Shown: positions 16,939 through 25,906 of the stretch, piece after piece | How positions within the stretch are numbered: position 1 is the stretch's first letter | How the letters are laid out: the number at the start of each line of letters is the position of its first letter | From: Simkaniaceae bacterium | GTDB lineage: Bacteria > Chlamydiota > Chlamydiia > Chlamydiales > Simkaniaceae | Assembly: GCA_018062315.1 (NCBI GenBank) | Contig: JAGOSM010000014.1 | Location: 1 to 34,009, forward strand | DNA length: 34,009 bases | Direction of reading: 5' to 3' | Made by a program: the position numbers and the translations under genes | Notes under the pieces: model-generated | Told to the model about the DNA's origin: nothing | What the model saw: only the letters and a program-made list of their open reading frames with translations | The model's database searches: none

Positions 16939-19900
16939 ATGGAACGGCGTAACCGGTGGCAATTTTTTCTGATCGTGGGCGTCCTCGTCCTTACGATCTA
17001 CAACATTCTTCCGACGATTTTCTACTATACAAAACCGTTAAAACACCCCATCGAACTCTCTCAAGCCGAATCCATTGCAACTGCCTCCCTTAAAAGAGTG
17101 AATTCCCTTGAAGAACATTCCCTTAGCTGGTTGAAATCCTACAATAAACTCCTCCATCTCAACCCCACCTCTATCCAACTAGACCAGGAAGACCCTCAAC
17201 TCGTTCGCATTTCCTACCGTTCTATTGAGGAAGCTTCCCTCTTTAAAAAGCATCTCCCCCGAGCTGGAGCCCTGATCCCTTTTACCCCTGCACAACTCGA
17301 TCTCATTCCTACAAATGGAAAAGAAGTCCTCGTTAGACGCAATATTCCTCTCCACTTTGAAGCAGGACAAGAAAAAGAATTTTTCTCTTTTGTCCCAAAA
17401 TGGGATGAAAATGAAAATATCACCCCTTCTTACCGAGCCATCGTTCAGGATAGACTTCTTCAACTCGCCCTCAGCACAGGAGGGACCAGTGAAAATGCAA
17501 ACCTTGCTCAAATTGCCATCCAAGACAAGCGATCTGACGAATTCCTTATGATTCTTGCTCAAAATATGAATACCTATGCGGAGGTTTTCAAAGGGCACCC
17601 CAAACTTCTCAACCGATTTTTTGGCACATTCACTCAATCAACAGACCGCCCTTCCATCCCAGAGCTTCTCAGCTCTATGAATGATCTCAAGGATCAAGTC
17701 AAACTAGATCGGATCGCCCTTGAGGAAGAATCTAAAGCTCTTCAAAAAAAGGGAGAATACCTCCCTTCTACAAAACAAGAACGGCTCGAGTTCCTCGCCT
17801 CAAGACAAGAAAAACTCGACAAAGCGACAGCCCTTCTTAAGTCTCATTCCACAACCTTCTCAAATGGGGCAAAACCTTGGACTCTAAAAGATCTCTCAGA
17901 ACACCTCACCGATTCTCTCTCTATAGGGCTACGCAACCCCTTCTTTGAAACCATTCAGATCGATTGGTCTAACGAGACCATCCAATTAGAACTCCACCCT
18001 GATGTAGCCGCATTCAGAGAACAAACGACCGATCGTTATGTCAAAGATATGTTTGACAGACTCCTCTTTAGTGAAGTGGCTCGTATTGGACGCGACTCAG
18101 GAGAAGAACTGTCTCCTTTCCGCGGCAATTTCCGAGTTACCCTCTCTGAATTACCTGGTAGCACGGGACTCCTCGTCTTCAATCTCCCTAAACTTGCCGA
18201 GAAAAAAAGTGAAGAACTCACCCACTTTATTCGCACACACTGGCACCCCACTCACCCCGACCTCAATCTGCCCGTGTGGGATATGGCCACCTATCAAACC
18301 CTTCCTAAATCTGAACGCAAATTGGGAATTCTTGTCTACGCCCCTATCACCGACAACCTATCCATTAAAGGTCTTCACAATCAGTCTATCTATGTGATTG
18401 CAAAAGGGATGGAGCAAATTATTCAAAAAGTGAGCGCCCACCCGAATGCCCCTGAAAATGCAACCTTCATGCATGAATTCAATGAACTCAGAGAACTCTT
18501 AAGAAAAAATGGATTCATTAGCTATTCAGGAGCCTCTTTTTCCTTAGATTCCTCGCTTGCAAGTGATTTCATTTTTGAAGAAGAAGGTTACTTCAACTAT
18601 ATTCTCAGCGCCACAAGAGAAAACTTCCAAACACATGGAACAATCAGATTCGCAACACTAGAGCTCTCTAACGTAGAACAACGCATTTTAGCCCTCAATC
18701 GCATTGATGACAGCATTCATGCAGACCTCCTTAGATGGAGAGATGAATTTAATGCAGCTCAAGTGAATCTGAATCTCCATGCTAAACTTGATGTCCCTAA
18801 ACCCACTTCTAGCCCCTTCCTCAGTAATTTCGTTCTCAGCACTGTGAAATACTTCCGAGGAGATGATCGAAAAATTCTCCACTGGGGCCTTGACCTGAAT
18901 GGAGGAAAAACGGTTCAAATTGAACTTAGAAACCAGAATAATCTCGTCGTTAAAGATGAAGCAGATCTTAAACAAGGGATCAACGAACTCTATAACCGCG
19001 TAAATAAAATGGGGGTCTCTGAGGTTTCAATTAGACAAGAAGGAAATCATATCGTTCTCGATTTCCCAGGAAAGCAGAACCTTTCGGCATCTGAACTTGT
19101 GAAAGCTTCATCCATGTATTTTCATGTCGTCAATGAAAAATTTTCGATGAAAAACAAAGACCTTGCTCCTCTGATCAATCAGTTTCTGCAAGGAGTCTGG
19201 AATGAAGCCGTCGTAACCAATCGAAAGGACCCAAGCAGCATCAATCAAATTGCTTGGCGCCATCTCTATGGAGAAGCTGTTGATTATAATGCGGTTCAAC
19301 CAATCAATGACCTCGCCAAAACACTCCATAGTCAAGGATTGCGTCTTATCCCAGAAGGGGAATTAGGAACAAGCAGCGCTTTTAATGATCAGTTTTCTAA
19401 AATTGCCCTCTACAGAGGCGATAGCTTTACAGACTGGTATGGACAATCCCACCCTCTCTTAATCGTATTCCGCAACTACGCACTCGAAGGATCTAACCTT
19501 GAAAATGTGCATGCCTCTTACGATGCAGCAAAAGGGAACTTCCTTTCATTTGAAATTGCAAGCTCGCAAACTCTCGCAGATGGGACTAAAACAAACCCTC
19601 GCGGAGACCTTTATACCTGGACAAATACCTTTTCAAAAGAATCAGTTCAAGGGACTCCTCTCTCTCACTTCTCCCAAAATAAAGGATGGAGAATGGCCGT
19701 TGTCTTGAATGGATCTGTGATCAATGCCCCCGATCTCGACTCTGCTCTCGATCGAAGTGCTATGATCTCCGGAAGCTTTACCCAAAGAGAAGTTCAACAC
19801 CTTGAAGCAGATCTTAAAGCAGGATCACTCACCTTCGCTCCCCAGATTCTCTCAGAAAAAAATGTAAGTCCAGAACTTGGGCTTACCGACCGCAATCGAG

Positions 19901-21411
19901 GCATCGCAGCGACCATTGTCGCCCTTATTGCAGTCATCTCCCTTATGTCGTTCTACTACCGATTTGCCGGAGTTGTTGCTTCCGTTGCTGTTATTTTTAA
20001 CCTTCTCATCATGTGGGCAACGCTCCAAAACATCCAGGCAACAATGACTCTTGCTGGACTCGCCGCCATGATCCTTACAGTAGGTATGGCTGTCGATGCA
20101 AACGTGCTTGTCTTTGAGCGCATTCGAGAAGAGTTTGCCGCAAGCAAACGACTCGCCTCCGCTGTCCGGGCTGGCTATTCTAAAGCTTTTTCAGCGATTC
20201 TAGACTCTAATGTGACCACCGTAATTGCTGCGCTCATCCTTATGAATTTTGATTCAGGCCCTGTCAAAGGATTTGCCGTGACCCTGATTATCGGCATTGT
20301 CTCTTCTATGTTTACAGCCCTCTTCATGACCCGGTTCTTCTTTGCACAGTGGATCCAGAATCCACAGAACAAAGAACTTAAAATGGCCTCTTTGATTCAT
20401 AAAACCCACTTTAACTTTCTCAAATATGGGAAAATCGCCATTGTCCTTTCTACATTGGTGATCTGTGCAGGGGGAATTTTAAGTGTTACAAATAAAACTA
20501 CCTTCCTTGGAATGGATTTTTCTGGAGGTTTTGCCCTCACCATCGATGTAGAAGGTCAAAAAGGGATGAATTACCGTCAGGCTGTCGAAGAGGCTCTGAC
20601 TCATGGTGGCCTCTCCCTTCAAGACATTCAGGTTCGAGAACAAAATCCAGTGAGCAATATCAAGCTCCTCCTTAGCACTCATCTTGAAGATAAGGGGCAA
20701 CCTTTTTACAATATGCCTCTTGAAATACAAAATCCCGATGTTAGTTATCCTTATCAAAATAATCCCCGAATTAACTGGGTAGTGAATACCCTTCAGGAAC
20801 AAGGGCTTACCCTCTCCAACCTCGATACGATTGATCAGAATTGGACAAGCGTAAGCGGACAGATGTCAGACGCTATGAGAAATAATGCGATCCTTGGCCT
20901 CAGCCTTGCCCTGCTCTGTATTCTCGCTTATATCGCCTTCAGATTTGAATTTAAATATGCTGTTGCAGCAACTCTAGGGCTCGTTTTCGACGTCCTCTTT
21001 ACCATGGGATTCCTCGGCATCCTCCATTCTATAGGAGTTCCCGTGCAAGTCGACCTAAAAATCATTGCAGCACTCATGACGATTATCGGATATTCACTCA
21101 ACGATACAATTATTATTTTTGATCGTATCAGAGAAGACCTCCGTCTCATGAGAAAACACTCCATGCTTGAGATCATTAATCATGCACTTAATGTCACCCT
21201 CAGCCGAACACTCATGACTTCTGGAACCACCCTTATCGTATTACTTGCTCTTATTACCATTGGAGGCAGTACGATTTTTGGTCTTTCACTTGTCATGATT
21301 ATTGGAGTGGTTTACGGAACCTTCTCTTCTCTCTTTATTGCAACACCCTTGCTCGTATTTCTCCAAAAAAGAGAAGAAGTCCGTACAGAAAAATTGCTGT
21401 TAAATGCTTAG
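16939..21411 (+). CDS. secDF: SecDF fusion protein, protein-export membrane subunit
   Basis: RND-type auxiliary subunit of the Sec translocon, SecD and SecF in one chain of 1490 residues. TM1 of SecD is at about 8-28. The D1 motif WGLDLNGG appears only near residue 645, leaving about 600 residues of extra periplasmic sequence, partly charged and coiled-coil like (about 245-300). The first TM bundle carries the D4 motif VGMAVDANVLVFERIREE (about 1049). SecF begins near 1157, with FLGMDFSGGFALTI and IIGYSLNDTIIIFDRIRED. Conserved proton-path Asp residues are kept in both halves. C. trachomatis CT448 is also a long fusion (about 1400 residues), so the insertion looks phylum-specific. Good AAAGGA ribosome site. 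Confidence 0.95.
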   Translation: MERRNRWQFFLIVGVLVLTIYNILPTIFYYTKPLKHPIELSQAESIATASLKRVNSLEEHSLSWLKSYNKLLHLNPTSIQLDQEDPQLVRISYRSIEEASLFKKHLPRAGALIPFTPAQLDLIPTNGKEVLVRRNIPLHFEAGQEKEFFSFVPKWDENENITPSYRAIVQDRLLQLALSTGGTSENANLAQIAIQDKRSDEFLMILAQNMNTYAEVFKGHPKLLNRFFGTFTQSTDRPSIPELLSSMNDLKDQVKLDRIALEEESKALQKKGEYLPSTKQERLEFLASRQEKLDKATALLKSHSTTFSNGAKPWTLKDLSEHLTDSLSIGLRNPFFETIQIDWSNETIQLELHPDVAAFREQTTDRYVKDMFDRLLFSEVARIGRDSGEELSPFRGNFRVTLSELPGSTGLLVFNLPKLAEKKSEELTHFIRTHWHPTHPDLNLPVWDMATYQTLPKSERKLGILVYAPITDNLSIKGLHNQSIYVIAKGMEQIIQKVSAHPNAPENATFMHEFNELRELLRKNGFISYSGASFSLDSSLASDFIFEEEGYFNYILSATRENFQTHGTIRFATLELSNVEQRILALNRIDDSIHADLLRWRDEFNAAQVNLNLHAKLDVPKPTSSPFLSNFVLSTVKYFRGDDRKILHWGLDLNGGKTVQIELRNQNNLVVKDEADLKQGINELYNRVNKMGVSEVSIRQEGNHIVLDFPGKQNLSASELVKASSMYFHVVNEKFSMKNKDLAPLINQFLQGVWNEAVVTNRKDPSSINQIAWRHLYGEAVDYNAVQPINDLAKTLHSQGLRLIPEGELGTSSAFNDQFSKIALYRGDSFTDWYGQSHPLLIVFRNYALEGSNLENVHASYDAAKGNFLSFEIASSQTLADGTKTNPRGDLYTWTNTFSKESVQGTPLSHFSQNKGWRMAVVLNGSVINAPDLDSALDRSAMISGSFTQREVQHLEADLKAGSLTFAPQILSEKNVSPELGLTDRNRGIAATIVALIAVISLMSFYYRFAGVVASVAVIFNLLIMWATLQNIQATMTLAGLAAMILTVGMAVDANVLVFERIREEFAASKRLASAVRAGYSKAFSAILDSNVTTVIAALILMNFDSGPVKGFAVTLIIGIVSSMFTALFMTRFFFAQWIQNPQNKELKMASLIHKTHFNFLKYGKIAIVLSTLVICAGGILSVTNKTTFLGMDFSGGFALTIDVEGQKGMNYRQAVEEALTHGGLSLQDIQVREQNPVSNIKLLLSTHLEDKGQPFYNMPLEIQNPDVSYPYQNNPRINWVVNTLQEQGLTLSNLDTIDQNWTSVSGQMSDAMRNNAILGLSLALLCILAYIAFRFEFKYAVAATLGLVFDVLFTMGFLGILHSIGVPVQVDLKIIAALMTIIGYSLNDTIIIFDRIREDLRLMRKHSMLEIINHALNVTLSRTLMTSGTTLIVLLALITIGGSTIFGLSLVMIIGVVYGTFSSLFIATPLLVFLQKREEVRTEKLLLNA

Positions 21412-21454
21412 ACTGATAGATAGAACAATAATTTAACCAAGCTATAGGCTTACA

Positions 21455-23203
21455 TTGATTCCTAAGCAGGCGTTCAATGATCCAGTATGGGTCTATCCGA
21501 AAGAAGACGAGGCTTGGCTAAAAAAAATCGTTGATGAATTCAATATTCATCCGGTGATAGCTCAAATCCTCATCTCTCGAGGATTTACTACGCACGAAGC
21601 GATCCACGAATATCTCTACGCTAAACTGCCCAATCTGCACGATCCTCGCCTTTTTGCAGATATGGATAAGGCAGTTGCCCGAATCTTTGAAGCGCGCGAA
21701 AAAGGAGAAATCGTTCTTGTTTATGGGGACAATGATGTAGACGGCATTACAGGAACCTCTCTTCTTGTCGATTTTTTACGCCGGATCGATGTCAATACCT
21801 ACTTCTACGTTCCCAATCGAAACTCTCTTAAACAAAATATTATTTTAGACGCCTTAGAATTTGCTCTCCGCAACGGCTGCACCCTCCTTATCACTGTCGA
21901 TTGTGGTATTACCGCAGCGACAGAAATTGCCGAAGCGCTTAAACAAAAAGTAGACGTCATCATCACCGATCACCACGAACCTACAGCCCGCATTCCCCAT
22001 TGTGTAGCGACCTTAAATCCAAAACTCCTGAGTAGCACCTATCCCAATCGAGATCTAACAGGAGTTGGTGTCGCATTTAAACTGGTTCATGCCGTGACGA
22101 ATGCCCTTGTATCTGCAGGCAAAATTTCTCCTACAAAAATTGATCTTAAACGCTTTCTCGATCTTGTCGCACTAGGAACCATTGCCGATATGGGATCTCT
22201 GCGAGGAGAAAACCGGATCCTCGTCCGTTATGGCCTTCGCCAATTTGCAAAAACAAAACGGATTGGCCTGATTAAACTTCTTGAAGTATGTGACCTTGGA
22301 CGAAATCTTCTCACGACGACAGATATAGCCTCTAAAGTGGCTCCTCGATTAAATAGCCTTGGCCGCATCGCTGACCCCATTAAAGGAGTAGAACTTCTTC
22401 TCATTCGAGACCCTAAACGGGCAGAAGATCTGGCCCTAGAACTCGACCTCAACAACTCAGAAAGGCAGCGCATTGAACGGAAAGACTCAGAGTCTATTGA
22501 AGAACTCCTCAATAAGCACCCTCACGTCCTTAATGATAAAGCAATTATCCTTTATTCCGAAGAATGGCACCCTGGAGTCATTCCGATTATTGCAGCCCGT
22601 ATTGCTAAGCAATACAACCGTCCGACCTTGATTATCTCGATTGAAAATGGAATAGGAAAGGCTTCTATTCGAACAATTCCTGAATTTCCCCTTTTAAAAC
22701 AACTCCACACCCTCTCTCACCTCCTTATCAACTATGGAGGTCATGATTTTGCGGCAGGCATGTCCATTCGGACAGAAAACCTCGAACTCTTTAAAGCGAA
22801 ATTTATTGAAGCAGCAAACGCAGCCCTCCAAGACCAAGATATTACCCCCAAATTACACCTAGATTCTGCTGTCTCTTTTCAAGATATCACCTATGAATTC
22901 CTCGAATCCATTTCGCTTCTAGAACCCTACGGAACAGACAATCCTCCTCCCATCCTCTTTAGCACAGTCCATCAATCCTGGACTCCAAAAGTCGTTGGGA
23001 AAAGCCACTTAAAGCTTTACCTAGAACAAGGGGAACGGATGTTAGAGGGAATTGGATTTGGAATGGCGGAACACCGCCCCCGTCTCTTGAAGAAAAATCT
23101 CACCTTACAGATTGCGTTCACCCCTCATATCAGCGTTTTCCTCAACAAATCGAGTATTCAGCTGCAGATTAAAGGATTTAAGATCCTCGACTCAATAAAA
23201 TGA
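21455..23203 (+). CDS. recJ: Single-stranded-DNA 5'-3' exonuclease RecJ
   Basis: DHH-family exonuclease of 582 residues acting in recombination and mismatch repair. Motif I is VYGDNDVDG (D92, D94, D96; the usual Tyr is Asn), motif II TVDCGIT, motif III ITDHHEP, motif IV LTGVGVAFKL, and the DHHA1 part has YGGHDFAAGMS. A C-terminal OB-like domain follows. The start is a TTG at 21455 with TAGG eight bases upstream; the next in-frame ATG would remove about 70 conserved residues. It lies 43 bases after secDF and overlaps the convergent tsp gene by 26 bases. Confidence 0.94.
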   Translation: MIPKQAFNDPVWVYPKEDEAWLKKIVDEFNIHPVIAQILISRGFTTHEAIHEYLYAKLPNLHDPRLFADMDKAVARIFEAREKGEIVLVYGDNDVDGITGTSLLVDFLRRIDVNTYFYVPNRNSLKQNIILDALEFALRNGCTLLITVDCGITAATEIAEALKQKVDVIITDHHEPTARIPHCVATLNPKLLSSTYPNRDLTGVGVAFKLVHAVTNALVSAGKISPTKIDLKRFLDLVALGTIADMGSLRGENRILVRYGLRQFAKTKRIGLIKLLEVCDLGRNLLTTTDIASKVAPRLNSLGRIADPIKGVELLLIRDPKRAEDLALELDLNNSERQRIERKDSESIEELLNKHPHVLNDKAIILYSEEWHPGVIPIIAARIAKQYNRPTLIISIENGIGKASIRTIPEFPLLKQLHTLSHLLINYGGHDFAAGMSIRTENLELFKAKFIEAANAALQDQDITPKLHLDSAVSFQDITYEFLESISLLEPYGTDNPPPILFSTVHQSWTPKVVGKSHLKLYLEQGERMLEGIGFGMAEHRPRLLKKNLTLQIAFTPHISVFLNKSSIQLQIKGFKILDSIK

Positions 23204-25085
23204 GATCCTTAATCACGTGGGTCGCCTCTTCAAGCTGCAGGTCGGTTTTACCATAGATTTCAATCTTCTCTGGATCCATTTCTTCTTTTTTAATCTCGAC
23301 TAAGAAATTTTGGTAATTTTTGTTTACACTCATTCTTTGAGCTGAATTCAGCCGCAGTATCTCTTTCCACTCATCTAAATAGTTCAATTTGGACTGCAAA
23401 TGATTGGGTGAATAAACTTTTAATAACTTCCCTCTTTGAAAAGGATGCACATCTGATAAGTTATCTTTAAAATTAGGTTCTATAGAATCATTTTCAAGGG
23501 GGAATTTCGCATAAGACTCCCCAATTTCCATTTCAGAATAAATCCCGGGAATCACAATATCAGATTTAGCCCCCACAAGCTGAGGACTTTTTCCCCCAAC
23601 TGTGTAATAAAGGCCCCTTGTGACTTTATATTCACCTTGAGGATTCACAGATTCCTGACTCGTATCTAAGGTGAATGTCTGATAAGTGCCTTTTCCATAG
23701 GTTTTTGTATCACCCACAAGAAGAGCCCGGCCATAATCCTGGAGGGCCTGCCCTACAATCTCCGCTGCCGAGGCTGAGGTTTTATCAGTTAAAACAACAA
23801 GAGGGCCATCCCAAGCTATCCGATCACTTAAATTGCGAAGGTGGTGAACTGTCCCATCACTATCTTTAACAGAAACGACAATCCCTTGAGAAATAAAAAG
23901 AGAAGTCACTGCAACAGCCTGGGAAAGGACCCCCCCTGCATTACCGCGAAGATCAAGGATAATCCCATTCACCTTCCCTTTACTTTTTAATTCTTCAATA
24001 GCAAGTCTTAAATCCTCAGCAGAGGAATAGGTTGGGTCCTGATAAAATGAAAATAACTTTAAAATCCCGATAGACCCATCACCAAAAGGGGTTGAATCTA
24101 CTTCAAAACGGCTCTCTTTTAAAACCACTTCATCCCGAATAATTCTCACCTGAAGCGTTTTTTCTGATTGTTCTCCTTCCCGAATCACCGTGAGATCGAC
24201 AGCCGTGCCTTTAGGCCCCCTAATTTTTTCAATCGCTTCTGCAATATCAAGCCCAATAATCGGATCATTATCGACCGCTATAATCCGGTCCCCTACCTTG
24301 AGTGCCCCCGATCGAAGAGCAGGCCCTCCCTCCAATAACTGCATTAAAATAAGCCCATTAAGATTTTCCCTAAGCTGAGCTCCTATTCCAATCAATCTCT
24401 GTTGCACCTGAATTAAAAACTGACTCGCTTCATATGGAGTAAAATAGACAGTATGCGCGTCTAATGAAGAAGTTAACGCCTTTAAAAAGGTTGCAAGCAT
24501 CTGAGCCTGAGGTTGTTCCTTTACTAATTCATTTTCTCGATGGAACCGCCTTTTCTCAAGCCTTTTGAGGAACATGTCCTTCCCCTCTTCCCCCATTTTC
24601 GCCGCAGCTTCTAATTGAAGAGCTCTCATGCGAATCAGCCGGGTTTTCAGCTCTTCTGGGGTTTTAGCCCAAGCCATATCTTTAAATTCTTTAACATCAA
24701 CACCTTGAGGAAGCTCTTCATCAACCATCTGAGCTTCAATAACTTGACGTCTATCAATGGCCTTCAGCATCACTTCATAGACCCTGTCAAATACTTCGAA
24801 ATGGCGCTTTCCGTAGTCCTTGCATACCCTGCCTAGGAGCTCTGGAGTAGGAGACTCAAACTCAACCACTTCATTTTCAAGAAGATATGTCTTAACTGGA
24901 TCAAGGTGCTCAAGGAAAAGTTTAAGGGTTCTCCCTGCAATTTCTTCATTAAAGGTTTTATGAACTACATGCGCTTTTAAAACTTCTTCCCCTTTTTTAT
25001 GCGCCAGCTGAGGGGTCAATTCGGGAGGCTTTGCACTAAGGCTTAAGGAAATAAATAAGCAAAAAACGATAATCTTTTTATTCAT
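23178..25085 (-). CDS. tsp: Tail-specific C-terminal processing protease Tsp (S41)
   Basis: Periplasmic serine protease of 635 residues with signal peptide MNKKIIVFCLFISLSLSA. N-terminal domain (about 20-210), a PDZ domain (IGIGAQLREN through RIIAVDNDPIIGLDIAEAI), then the catalytic core with LRGNAGGVL and the Ser-Lys dyad: Ser439 in KTSASAAEIV and Lys465 in KTYGKGTYQ. C. trachomatis CT441 has the same architecture and length. ATG 25085 follows GGAG; an upstream start at 25121 would put 12 residues before the signal peptide and is less likely. Its neighbour on the upstream side is euo, transcribed away. Confidence 0.94.
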   Translation of the reverse strand: MNKKIIVFCLFISLSLSAKPPELTPQLAHKKGEEVLKAHVVHKTFNEEIAGRTLKLFLEHLDPVKTYLLENEVVEFESPTPELLGRVCKDYGKRHFEVFDRVYEVMLKAIDRRQVIEAQMVDEELPQGVDVKEFKDMAWAKTPEELKTRLIRMRALQLEAAAKMGEEGKDMFLKRLEKRRFHRENELVKEQPQAQMLATFLKALTSSLDAHTVYFTPYEASQFLIQVQQRLIGIGAQLRENLNGLILMQLLEGGPALRSGALKVGDRIIAVDNDPIIGLDIAEAIEKIRGPKGTAVDLTVIREGEQSEKTLQVRIIRDEVVLKESRFEVDSTPFGDGSIGILKLFSFYQDPTYSSAEDLRLAIEELKSKGKVNGIILDLRGNAGGVLSQAVAVTSLFISQGIVVSVKDSDGTVHHLRNLSDRIAWDGPLVVLTDKTSASAAEIVGQALQDYGRALLVGDTKTYGKGTYQTFTLDTSQESVNPQGEYKVTRGLYYTVGGKSPQLVGAKSDIVIPGIYSEMEIGESYAKFPLENDSIEPNFKDNLSDVHPFQRGKLLKVYSPNHLQSKLNYLDEWKEILRLNSAQRMSVNKNYQNFLVEIKKEEMDPEKIEIYGKTDLQLEEATHVIKDLILLSRGS

Positions 25086-25370
25086 GAAGCTCCATATATT
25101 CAAGCAATTGCATGTCAGCAACTTATTCTTACCCGTTCTTTCATTTTTGTCGAGTTATCCCTAAGCAAACAAGAAAAAATAGAAAATGTAAAGAATTTGG
25201 ATTGATAAGAATTCATTTTTTTGTAATAATTAAATGTACAAAGTGAAAATAATAAAGCAAAAGAAACACATATTCACCTGTTTTTAAATGGATTTTGATG
25301 AATCAAACTCCTGTTAATTACTAAAAGCGTGGGTTATAAAAGTTTTTTTGCCATATAGGAGGAAACTACT
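25086..25370. promoter_or_regulatory. Divergent tsp-euo control region
   Basis: This AT-rich gap of 285 bases holds no convincing gene on either strand. For tsp (minus strand) a TCGACA (25148-25153), 17-base spacer and AAGAAT (25125-25130) are a plausible promoter. For euo, TATAAA at 25335-25340 is a possible -10 without a good -35, and AGGAGG at 25357-25362 lies eight bases before the euo ATG, one of the best ribosome sites in the window. A perfect inverted repeat TTTGAT-GA-ATCAAA occupies 25294-25307 and could be an operator. Confidence 0.5.
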
Positions 25371-25841
25371 ATGGACTTGGATCATTTCACCAAGCCAGAT
25401 GAATCGACGACAGACATTGGATCGTCGGAGAAACCACTAAAAAAAGTGGTATCTATTACTGAAGCTGCCAAAATCAATAATGTGACGAGGCAAGCCATTT
25501 ATGTAGCAATTAAGCAAAAAAAATTAAAAGCACATAAAGACGCTACAAGATGGCTAATTCATCTAACAGACCTGGAAGAGTATCGAACTAACAAATACTC
25601 AAGAACAAAGTCTATGTTCGACGGCGAACTGCTATTTGATAACCGCGCCGGTTACTATTCTGTAAAACAAGTCGCAAAAATGCTCGATGTCCCCGCCCAA
25701 AAAATCTATTATGCCACACGAATCGGCCTAATGAAAGCAACCCGAAAAGGGGCTGCTTGGGTTATTCATATTACTGAGATCAAAAATTATCAAGAGAACT
25801 ATCTCAATAAACAGATTAGTTCCACTGCTGAAGCATCTTAA
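25371..25841 (+). CDS. euo: Euo-like developmental transcriptional regulator
   Basis: DNA-binding protein of 156 residues built from two tandem copies of a MerR/excisionase-type winged helix-turn-helix. Copy 1 spans about 27-77 (VSITEAAKINNVTRQAIY, then RWLIHLTDLEEY) and copy 2 about 95-145 (YSVKQVAKMLDVPAQKIY, then AWVIHITEIKNY). In Chlamydia, Euo is an early-expressed repressor of late, differentiation-linked genes; the same role here is inferred from similarity and from the gltX/tsp/recJ context. The N-terminal 25 residues are acidic and probably disordered. A strong AGGAGG precedes the start, and two terminators follow, so it is likely a monocistronic, highly expressed gene. Confidence 0.88.
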   Translation: MDLDHFTKPDESTTDIGSSEKPLKKVVSITEAAKINNVTRQAIYVAIKQKKLKAHKDATRWLIHLTDLEEYRTNKYSRTKSMFDGELLFDNRAGYYSVKQVAKMLDVPAQKIYYATRIGLMKATRKGAAWVIHITEIKNYQENYLNKQISSTAEAS

Positions 25842-25870
25842 TCAAAAGTTAAGATGTTTTTTCTTTTTTT
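25834..25870 (+). terminator. Intrinsic terminator 1 of euo, overlapping the stop codon
   Basis: Stem CATCTTAA (25834-25841), seven-base loop, TTAAGATG (25849-25856), followed by TTTTTTCTTTTTTT. The left arm contains the last codon and the TAA stop of euo, so a terminating ribosome could hinder its folding. Confidence 0.75.
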
Positions 25871-25906
25871 AAGCAAAAGACACCCCCCTGTCTTTTGCTT
25901 TTTTTT
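25871..25906 (+). terminator. Intrinsic terminator 2 of euo
   Basis: A perfect 12-base stem AAGCAAAAGACA (25871-25882) with TGTCTTTTGCTT (25889-25900), a CCCCCC loop, then at least six T. It begins directly after the T-run of terminator 1. It ends at the stop codon of the convergent hydrolase gene; on that strand the stem is followed by A-rich sequence, so it should work mainly for euo. Confidence 0.85.

Noticed and set aside
17179-17637. Minus-strand open frame of 152 codons inside secDF
   Set aside because: Shadow of the secDF coding frame, Cys- and Phe-rich composition typical of antisense translation, no start signal.
23753-23780. Tsp as a CPAF-type secreted protease
   Set aside because: The PDZ domain, the Ser439/Lys465 dyad and length match tail-specific protease CT441 and not CPAF, which uses a Ser-His-Glu site.
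25871-25906. Second euo hairpin as a bidirectional terminator for the hydrolase gene
   Set aside because: On the minus strand the stem is followed by an A-rich, not T-rich, run, so it does not form a classical terminator in that direction.
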